In this document: positions 34,301-44,000 of the stretch, piece by piece
Layout of the letters: every line of letters starts with the position of its first letter
Position numbering within the stretch: the stretch's first letter is position 1
DNA from: Lytechinus variegatus
Taxonomy: Eukaryota > Echinodermata > Echinoidea > Temnopleuroida > Toxopneustidae
Direction of reading: 5' to 3'
Length of the DNA stretch: 64,000 nt
Assembly: GCF_018143015.1 (NCBI RefSeq)
Contig: NC_054756.1
Coordinates: 21,199,298 to 21,263,297, forward strand
The notes under the pieces: generated by a model
Database searches by the model: none
What the model was told of the DNA's origin: nothing
What the model saw: the letters and a program-made list of their open reading frames with translations, nothing else
Made by a program: the position numbers and the translations under genes

Positions 34301-35076
34301 TACTTTGCAGAATTGAAAGTAGAAACTTCGCACAATGAAAATTGTGGTGATACAACTACAAGAAAGAAGTTTGATGACAAAATGATCAGCGGCAGATCAT
34401 CGCACGGATTACAGTTCTGATGTTAACATTACGGAACTGTAGCCCAGCAGCGCGCCGAGCCGTACGGCGCTAGTGACACATGCGTGGCTTGGTAGAGAGC
34501 TTGCATGAAACACCGGTGATCAGCTGTGCATTTCGTTGTTTACTCATGCCGGGGAATCCCTTCACACATGTCTGTCACATGCACAGTCGTTGTAATAGTC
34601 TCTGTCGGACACAGGGTTAAAATGTTTACATTACTTTCTACCAACTTTCCCTTCTTTTTTCTCACTTGGAACTTTGATTCATGCATAAATTCAATTAAGC
34701 AAAAGTGTGCAATTTATTTATTGCACCAAAATTACAAAATATGTTTTATCTTGAAGGGAATTAACATATCACAAATTAGAAGGCAATAAAATCAGCTGAA
34801 AGCCAAGACCATCACTAATAACTGAAGACAGGCAGATACTAGCGTGACGTCATGCAGGGTCAGGGAATACCGTTTGATCATAGAGCCCCGGCATAGAGCT
34901 ATCTGTTTGATGTTTTGTTCTGTTTTGTTTTAGTTTATATTTTTTTATTTCCAGGCAAAAGACAACAAGATTATGAAGAAATAACCACCGACTAGTGCCT
35001 GAGGCCTAGCGCCTGAGGATGACTAAAAGAAAATCTGGTTTCCGTTATCAAGCTCTGGTTGGGGCTGAAATCAGGG

Positions 35077-35232
35077 GGGTGTTTCATCAATATTTTTGTC
35101 CGACAAGTTGTCAGATCTGACAACTTTCCTGGATTCTGATTGGTTGAGAAGCACTGTTACTATAGTAACTGTCGGATAAAACAGGACCTGTCAGATAAAA
35201 CGTCCGACAAGTCCTTTCATGAAACGCTCCCA
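35077..35232. mobile_element. Short palindromic MITE, GTTTCATCAATATT family, copy 1
   Basis: Left GGGGTGTTTCATCAATATT, right TCCTTTCATGAAACGCTCCC; inner arms GTCCGACAAGTTGTCAGATC and GTCAGATAAAACGTCCGACA. About 155 bp. A sister lies at 42052-42208. Confidence 0.8.
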
Positions 35233-35254
35233 AGGCTTCACCCCCCCCCCCCAT

Positions 35255-35370
35255 CTCACAATAACAAAAAGTTGATTTGAATTAAAAGAGTAAACAAGCA
35301 TATCACTAAATTTTCACGAAATTGAATGTAAAATGAGAAAGTAATGACAATTCAGTTTTGCTTCTAGGCC
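35255..35370. mobile_element. Left-arm fragment of TTAA-type MITE
   Basis: AACAAAAAGTTGATTTGAAT, CAAGCATATCACTAAATTTT, GAATGTAAAATGAGAAAGTA correspond to the left arm of 4455-4962. The ends are lost. Confidence 0.6.
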
Positions 35371-36012
35371 CATAATACAGGGTCAAAATGTTTTTATTTA
35401 AAAAAACAAGTCTTTATGTTTTAATATGTTTTAAATCATTTTAAATATTTTTTCAAACGAATGATGTAATTTTCTGAAAATCAATTAAATTAAAACTTAA
35501 AACAGTATGATTTAAGCTCTTGATGTTTTAAATACATTTTTGGAGGAAGAGATGACTACAGTTTTTTTACTGAATTTCGAACAGAAAAATTCATATTTCC
35601 CCTAAAATTACTAAATCATTGAAATTGAATGCCTAAAAAACCCCACTAAAGTAAGTTGAAATTTTCTATCAAATTTATTCCTCATACCCAGGGTTAAGGA
35701 AAAAAAGTAGTGTGAAAAGTCAGAACTTTGCAGAAACCAGACGAAAGCCAATTACAACCAAACTTGTTGTGGAATAATAATTATTATTTTGCCATTCAAC
35801 CATTAGAGATCGCACTAATAATATACATTGCTATAATAACATACATCTTTCTATAAGTCAACTTGGCAAAATAACATATCTCGGGATCTCTGCTGACATG
35901 CAACTTTGTAGAAGTCATTGGCAAAATAACACTAGAATGAAAGCAGTGCAAGCACAAACTCATATATAATAACAGGACTAGACTCCAAAGACTCTGTCCT
36001 TGTAAGGCAGCC

Positions 36013-36278
36013 TAGGCGCGGATCCAGGGGTGGGGGGCACAGGAGGGGGCATGTGCCCCCCCCCCCCCTTTGAGAAGGAAAACTAAAATTTGTAATGTAA
36101 AATTGCAAGGTGCGCACCCTCTTTTGAAGTTGAAGACTTTTTTTTTGCTCATCAAATTTTTTTTTGTACGAAATATCCTTATTTTGTGGTTGAAAACCTT
36201 TTTGGGGGGGCTTGTCAAAAATTTCCTTCAAAAAATTTGCCCCCCCCACACTTTTGGAAAATCCTGGATCTGCCCCTG
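36013..36278. mobile_element. GGCGGATCC-type hAT-like MITE
   Basis: Left TAGGCGCGGATCCAGGGG, right (inward) CAGGGGCAGATCCAGG. The 8-bp flanks AGGCAGCC and AGCCAGCT match at 6 of 8 positions. The interior is G/C homopolymers plus TTTGCCCCCC. Non-coding. Confidence 0.65.
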
Positions 36279-36530
36279 AGCCAGCTATACATAGCAAATC
36301 TAGACTCACTGCTTCAGACTTTGCATTATGGACTATTGCGAAATTGCGAAAATCAAGGGTCTAAATCCGTAGAATAATTACCTATCCTTTTTTCAGTCAG
36401 TAGTGTGATATGAACAAAATAGTAGTGAGGTTAGGTGTAAAAAATGCAAATGAAAAATTTTCCAGCACCTCCCCTGTATGTGTAGTTGGTAGTGGTCCAA
36501 CTTTCCTGACGCATTTATACCAGGCAGGGT

Positions 36531-36955
36531 GGGCAGTCAAATATATTGCTGACCAAGGAATTTCCAAACACCCCTAAACGAGTTTTTCTCTTTGTGCAAA
36601 ATAACCCTCTAGACAAGTTTTTCACAGGCTTTATTTACACATTTTGGCCCCTATACAAGTTGTCGGCCAAAATATGACCTCGGGGGGAAAGCTTGGGAAA
36701 ACAAAAAAACATACCCCAAACACGTTTTGCTAGTCTTTAAAAAAATAAAGTTTGGGGAAAAACATAACCTAAATATGTTTGACCCCGCGACTGACCATTG
36801 ACCAGTCTCTCAAAACTACCCCTTTTCTTGAAAATCTCTGTTTTTGATACCCTTAATGAGCCGAAGCGCGGACTACGCCCCAAACTGAAACACACCCCTT
36901 TAAACACGTTTTTGGGGTCACACGTATGTACAGCAATATATTTGATTTGACTGCC
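36531..36955. mobile_element. MITE with GGGCAGTCAAAT inverted ends
   Basis: Left GGGCAGTCAAATATATTGCT, right (inward) GGGCAGTCAAATCAAATATA then TTGCTGTAC. The interior is rich in CCCC-AAACACG phrases (ACACCCCTAAACGAG, CCCCTTTAAACACG). About 425 bp, non-coding. A further GGATCCGCCCCTG end at 37030 may be a fragment of the preceding family. Confidence 0.65.
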
Positions 36956-37043
36956 CCCCCCCCCCCCCCCCCCCGAATATTTACACTACCAAAATCTGTT
37001 GATTTCAAATTTGCCCCCTCCCGGAATCTTGGATCCGCCCCTG

Positions 37044-37907
37044 CAAATAACCATAAATGGTTTCCTTTGTTCTTCTGGGCCTTGGTGGTTGAATATTTAG
37101 ATCTGTATTTATGATATTCACTTGGATAAATCAGAAGTCACACACAAAAAATATAATCCATTAAATCTGAAAACTGAAGCACATTAATTGTTAAAATTCC
37201 AATTTTCTTTAATATTTTGTTACAGCACTGGGTGGCATATCTTTTGGTGTACATAAAGAGAAAATACTATAAGTTCATGAGGCAACATTCACATAAGATT
37301 TGAATAATATATATACATGTAGCCTGATCATATCAGAAATTATAAATGTACAGAATACATACATACTAATAAAACCACATAGTAAAATTTCATATTATAA
37401 ATCATCAAACAATAAGACTTTCAATACAGTAAAAACTGTCTATTAAGGCCACCCAACATACAGAGAGTTTTTTATGCAGCCATTGGAGACAGGTGGCATG
37501 CATTTCTTTCAAATGGGAGACAATGTTGGTGGCCACTAAAAAGACAAGATAAAAAAGCCTGGGCCCCTGTAACACAAAAGTTAGTGATTAATCGCTAAAT
37601 AAAATGGCCTATCAAGATCATCATTGCATGCACACTTTGCACAGTACACTGACTAGGAACCAATCAGAATTGTTCTTTCATATTAACAACTAATCTCTTT
37701 TAAACCTCTGTGTCATGGAGCTCTTATCATATCATAAATTTCATTTTTTTCAAAATACACATACATCACATGGAATATTGCACAACTTTATTCCATATGA
37801 TTCATCTAAACCAGTTGTAAGCAAGGCCCAAGGACTGTCAGCAATTGGATTCGATCAGGGTCAGTAGCTAGATTTCAATGGCCAAGGATAAGACCCCTAT
37901 TTATTGC
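37044..37907. other. Non-coding interval; possible small MITE at 37568-37740
   Basis: AT-rich, no exon-like conservation. 37568 GGCCCCTGTAACACAAA and 37740 (inward) GAGCTCCATGACACAGA are weakly alike and may be the ends of a short element. Nothing else seen. Confidence 0.35.
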
Positions 37908-38510
37908 TTAAAGGTCAAGTCCATCCCATAAAATTGTTGATTTGAATCAATAGAGATAAATCCAACAAACAAGATGCTGCAAATTTCATCGAAATCGGAT
38001 GTAAAATAAGAGTTATGACATTTTTAAATTTTGCTTATTTTTCACAAACCAGTTGAATGCCCAACTCAGCGATATGCAAATGAGAGTCTATGATGTCCTT
38101 CATTCACTATTTCTTTTGTTTTTTATTGTTTGAATTATACAATATTTCAATTTTTACAGATTTGACAATTAGGACCAACTTGACGTAACATAAATGTTAA
38201 AATAATTTTAGCTCCACATGTTCAGGGAGGAATAAAATTTTGTTTCACATGACAAGGAGAAAATTATAATTTTTCATATTTCATATAATAAAATACAAAA
38301 GAAATAGTGAGTGTGTGACGTCATCAGTCTGCCATTTTGCATACCGACCAGGATGTGAATATAACTGTTTTATGAAATTAGGAGAAACTTTTAAAAAGTC
38401 ATAACTTTCTTATTTTACATCCGATTTTGATGAAATTTTCAGTGTGTGCTTGTTGGGTTTTTCTCTTTTTATTCAAATTAACTTTTTGTTGGGGTGGACT
38501 TGTCCTTTAA
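37908..38510. mobile_element. TTAA-flanked palindromic MITE, copy 2
   Basis: TTAAAGGTCAAGTCCATCCC to TTGGGGTGGACTTGTCCTTTAA-type end, TTAA at both borders, long arms as in 4455-4962 (AAATTTCATCGAAATCGGAT / ATCCGATTTTGATGAAATTT). 603 bp. Confidence 0.85.
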
Positions 38511-38603
38511 CCAAGGCAAGCCTAAGACCAATTACAAAGTTGAATATTTTAAAAGGATTAGCTTTACCAACGAACCTTGTCTTGAAACGAATCTGTTTAC
38601 ATC

Positions 38604-39153
38604 CCCGGGGGGGCCACTTACATTGATGAGTGGATACCATGCGCGACCCCAAAAATATGTAAAAAGGATGTCTTTTTCACGATAGGGCACGTTACGTACG
38701 TAACGTGATAAGGGTGTCAAAAACACAAAAATAATGAAAAAAGGGTATCTATTTCGCTAGGGAAATTAAGTGTTTAGGGTCGAATTTGCGGGGATGATAA
38801 ATCAAAATTAAGATGTTTTATAAAGGATGTCCTTTTTGCCCCAACACTTTGTGTTTAGAGTCTGATTTGCGCGAGGTGTAGAAGGTGGGGTCGTACTAAA
38901 CCAAGTAAGGTAAAGCCGACGACTGAATGACCCGTAACAATAAAACATTCCTGTACTTGTTTAGGGGTTCATTTCAGGAAATATTTGCCAAGAGTATCGT
39001 TTTGTTTCCAATACTTGTTAAGGGTAGGGTTTCACATGCCAATACTTGTTAAGGGGTGCATTTTCGGAATACAGAAATTACGTGTTTAGGGTGCTTTTTG
39101 AGACCCCATGGTCGTGGATGGTATCCACTCGTGAATGGAAGTGGCCCCCCGGG
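38604..39153. mobile_element. hAT-like MITE, CCCGGGGGGGCCACTT ends
   Basis: Ends CCCGGGGGGGCCACTTACAT and (inward) CCCGGGGGGCCACTTCCATT, extending to GAGTGGATACCAT on both sides (over 40 bp). Perfect 8-bp target duplication TTTACATC (38596-38603, 39154-39161). The interior repeats AGGGTxGAATTTGCG and ATACTTGTTAAGGG. Non-coding. Confidence 0.88.
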
Positions 39154-39912
39154 TTTACATCGGAGCATGCACTCCTCACCTATTGGTCATGGAAAGTTTC
39201 CACTATTGACCACAGAAAGTTGGGCAGTATGTTTCAAATTCCTGACCACTTTCAGTTAGTCTAAAAGCACAGACTCTAATTTAAATAATTTGAATACATT
39301 TTCAACTGTACTGTAGTGTACTATAAGCTTGGCTTATATGGCAACCCCTGCAACCTTCTAAAAATCTATATATATTAATAAAAAATGCAATTATGTTCAA
39401 TGTTTTGATTGTCAGTTATACGTATATTATTATTGTATTTTCTTCGTTCATGTGTTTTTGAAAAAGTGTTGCAGAAACCAATAAATGAAATGAAAGTGGT
39501 CTAAAAAAGGAGCTGATGATCTGTGTCAATATTTTGGACTTTGATATTTTAACATACTACACTTCATAATCCAAATTCTTCTCTTTTGGACCAACATTCA
39601 CACCACTATTGACAAAGTGGGGTCTGTGCTGCATACTGATGCAAGTGGACCAAGATGGGTTCGGCTTTTCATTCACATCAATGGATAGGAGGTACAGGGT
39701 CTGGCCGAAATCAAGCCCAAGACTACCTCTGGAGGTGGTCTCAGGTAGGTTTGCTAATAGGTGGCCCAAGGTTGGTTTGACGTGTTTACATCTCTTCTTT
39801 TTGTTTCTCACTCTCTATCTCTGTTTTTTTTAACCCGAGACGGCCTCTGGTAAGCAATTTTCTACATCTGGGATGAGAACGATCACAAAATAAACAAAGC
39901 TGATGTAGATCA

Positions 39913-40070
39913 GGGGCCTGTTGCATAAAACCTTTTACCAGAGAAAACTCTGGTAAAAACTGAAAACTAAGTTTAGTCTGATTTCTGCCATTGACTTGAA
40001 CACAGGGCAAAAACTCCGGTAAAAACAACCTGAGTTTTCTCAGGTAAAAAGGTTTATGCAACGGGCCCCA
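39913..40070. mobile_element. Palindromic MITE, GGGGCCTGTTGCATAAA ends
   Basis: GGGGCCTGTTGCATAAAACC (39913) and its inverse GGTTTATGCAACGGGCCCC near 40070, with inner arms TACCAGAGAAAACTC / GAGTTTTCTCAGGTA. About 158 bp. Confidence 0.8.
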
Positions 40071-40983
40071 GGTGGAAATTTAGCAATGTGCCTACCTGAA
40101 TGAGACATTCTTCTTGTGATATTTATTGTAAATCACACTAAAACATACAATCTTCACTACACAAAATGAACATCCCTGCATAAACTCTACAATTAAAATG
40201 AAAAAAGGTAGTCAATTTATTGAATACTAATGGCAAGGAATTTCAAACATTCATGAATGAAAATATTCTGAATAAGGCATCCACACTGAGTTGACAATGT
40301 ATGTTAACTACATTTTCTTCAAGCTCACTTCATAAATATAATTTCATTTATTACAAACTGCCCTCTATAATGCTTTCCATTGTGATTTCCAATACTCTGG
40401 CTGTTTGAACCGTCCTATTCCAAATTTCCAACCCCATCCCCCCCCCCCCCCCTCTCTCTTTTTCTTCCCTTGCCTGCCACATACAGTACACTGTGTGTCA
40501 GATGACTTCAACTCATGGGCAAATTATTATTTAGTGACAATAAAAATGCAGTTGAATAATACTTACATTTCTAGGATCATTGATCACTGACACCAATGTT
40601 CTGTAAATAACATCATGATTGCACTTGATACACTTTACATGCTATTTGAAACAATTAACTTTTTCGAAAAAGAGAAAGGAATATGGATATGAAAAAGCCA
40701 CCAATTGTTGGATATTTTTGTGCTGTAGGATTAAAATGTGCCCTTCATAAAAGTGAGCTTGTCCTAAAAATAACAAACATGAAGGCCTGTTATCCAATAG
40801 AACATTGATACCAATTTCTCAATAGGAAGCATGTATGATGGAAAAGTTTACATCAAGAATATATTTGTATGAGCACATCATTATCAGACTTTGGTATATA
40901 AAATCACAAACATAAAACCACTATAATATTACTCATCTGTATGACTTCAAATCTGTATGACTTAGAAGCCATACAAAGATACG

Positions 40984-41087
40984 TTAATCCTGGTTGAGTA
41001 TGAAATCAGCTGCTTCTTCAATACTGTCAACAACAACATCAGCTTTCTTCTCCAAAATTGACTTATCTATCCCTCCAGTAAGGACAC
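40984..41087 (-). CDS. HAD B exon 5
   Basis: Acceptor cctttctttag; VLTGGIDKSILEKKADVVVD, SIEEAADFILNQD-stop. Phase 1 in. Candidate poly(A) signals (AATAAA on the minus strand) follow at 40347-40352 and 40122-40127. Confidence 0.9.
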
Positions 41088-44000
41088 CTAAAGAAAGGAG
41101 ATGGCAATGAAAATAAGGAGAGACACAGAAGTGAATATTCAGCATTTAAATGTATGTGGCACTTACAAAGCTAAGGATTATTTACAGTACATCTCTAAAC
41201 ACAACCAAGTTCACATCAATTGTGCTCAAGAGGCGATTAAAAGGAAAATAAATTCATTCATTCATTCATGTTGGCTTCATGCATGAGCTCTGTTCTGGGC
41301 AGACGGATGGATGGAAGGGCAACCCAGAAGCATGATGATTCTGCCAACAACTAAAGGTGGGAGGAGGCATTAAAATACCTCAAAAGGTGCAGGGTTAGGG
41401 ACTACATGCAGTTCAGTGCTATATCAAAGTCAGAACCATAATTTGGTAGCCTATGACCCCTAACCCCCACGCCGTTTTGACCCCTTTCGTAAGAGGACAT
41501 TATTATCCTTCAAAAGGTCAGTCGTATTCAAGACAACCAAGAGAAATACGACCCCACCTCATATTAAAACACAGACAGGTAATTATGCAGGTATGGTGCA
41601 AGCAAGACTATTCTTGCAATTCAACACAACCATTTCAATGTACTGGAAGGATTGGTTAATACATGTATCTCTCGGTCAGTTACTGGCAGGGATGTAGTCA
41701 ACGTCGGTAGTTTGGAGTCATGAGGCCACTGAAGAAAACCTTCTTCTATAGACATAGTACACAGGACTTAGGCTGAGGCCGGGCCAAGGTCAACAAAATA
41801 TGGCCTCAACTACATCCCTAAGCCCTATCTTACAAAGAGTCATGATTGATCTGTTCATCTTTCCAGCAATGACATAATTTTTTGTCCAGGAAATTTGCAT
41901 GATGTCTTTTGCAAACAAAGGCAAACAACAGCAAATTGTCGAGAAAACTATGAATTTACGAATATATCCATCATATCTAGACAACATTTTCAATTAACAT
42001 GCATTTTAGATGTGGGCGTTGCTGGCTTTCAGTAGTTGAGACTGATCAGGAGAGTGTTTCATCAATATTTTCATCCGACAAGTTGTCAGATCTGACATCT
42101 TTCCATGATTTTGATTGGCTGAGAGGCACTGTTCCTATGGAAACTGTCGGATAAAATGGGACTTGTTGGATAAAACGTCCGACAAGTCCTTTCATGAAAC
42201 GCCCCCCTGATCAATCGCAACTGTCTGTAGACAGGACCCTGATCATCTTAAACTATATGGAAATCCAGCAATGTCATAAGTTTTTCTCCAGGAAATTTGC
42301 ATGATGTCCTTAGTAAACAAAGAGAAGCATGGTAATTTTCAAGAAAACAGTGAATGTATGATTATACATCACATCTAGAAAATATTTTGAATGTGCATAA
42401 TAGATGTTGACGTTGCTGACTTTCCATAGTTGTGGTTGATCAGATCAATTGTAACTCTTTGTAAGATGGAGCTCTGTGGTGACTGTGTAAAAGCCATTTA
42501 GGAATAGATCAAGTTCAGAATATATTTTAATAATAATAATAATAGCGGTATTTATAAAGCGCCTTTTTCCTGAGGATACAAAGCGCTGCTATTATTACCC
42601 CGGCTTTAGCTCGAGCTGCCATCACCGGCGCTCAGTGCATGCAAGGAATTAATCCTGCCGGGTACCCATTCACCTCACCTGGGTCGAGTGCAGCACATTG
42701 CGGATAAATTTCTTGCTGAAGGAAAACACGCCATGGTTTGGATTCAAACCCACGACCCTCTGTTTGAAAGGCGAGAGTCAGAACCACTAGACCACGACGC
42801 GCCAGCGTTATGATACTGATATTTTGTCATGATACTGTATCTGATACACTTTCTACTGAAAGCAATGTGTGCAATTCCAATTCCATTGTATGGCATTTAA
42901 AATTACTGGTACTAGAGGTAGAGTTTGAATATCAGTAACTTAGCTTTTTCCAATACCACTTTACATCTCCAAGACTCCCTACTGTCAATAATAAAATGAG
43001 GGTTCACACGATTCTACTCACTTATAACAAGGCCACATTCCGCGTTCTTTCCACACATAGCATCGGTGATGGTGTCTCCAATAAAAACAGAATTCTTCGG
43101 ATGTACTCCTAGACTAGAACAGATCTTCAGAGCGGTATAAGCATCAGGTTTGGGTTTGACGTCTTCATCGCTCCCACACACAACCATGTCAACCAGGTCA
43201 GACACACCTAATCGTCCCAGGGTATTTTCGGTCATGATGCGACTGTCGGATGTGTTCACAGCAATCAAATAACCCTTGTCTACCACAGAAAAGAGAGAAA
43301 TAGATAAATGATGAATAAATAGCTACCATGATGGCCAGCTCTTATAATAATGAAATAAAATTCATGTTAATTATCAAGTTCTGGATCTATTGTTTAAAGG
43401 GCAGGAAGTATATTTCTAGAAGGAATAACAATAATTATTGTAGCAGGTAAGCAGGGGATGCTTGGAGAACAATTTTCAAAACTAGAGTGACTACCATGGG
43501 TAACCATGACACTATCATTATTATCTGTTATTAAATTAACATAAACACCAACAAAATAAAAGATACTATTCTAAATGCATGGGAGAAGGCATTTTAAGAA
43601 AACATTCTTTTCAAAAACTTTTACATCATTTGAAAAAATCCTATTCAAGCTTTGTTACTTTCTAAAATCATATGACAAAATGGACTCAGGGGGGACCACT
43701 TCCATTATATGAAACTCTAATAAGAACTATTGCTTCAAAGTGCCTTAAACAATAAAAAAAAATGTTTTCCACTCTCTGAATGTCTCAAATATTCAATTTT
43801 CACAAGCCTGTTGAAAATTATTAATTTCTTCTTTTTTGGGGGGCAATTCTGATCCCCTTTCACTGTAAGTGCATTCATCGCAAGATCATGAAAACAACCC
43901 TTTTTACATGCTTTTGGGAACTAGCATAGTGCCTACCTTGCAATGGCAGCACCCATCCCCTCTCCCCCCATCTCTCATCACCAACTGACCCATGCTTTGC

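Noticed and set aside
42730-42803. Functional tRNA gene
   Set aside because: A and B boxes are present but the acceptor stem does not close and the sequence continues into a SINE body and simple-repeat tail.
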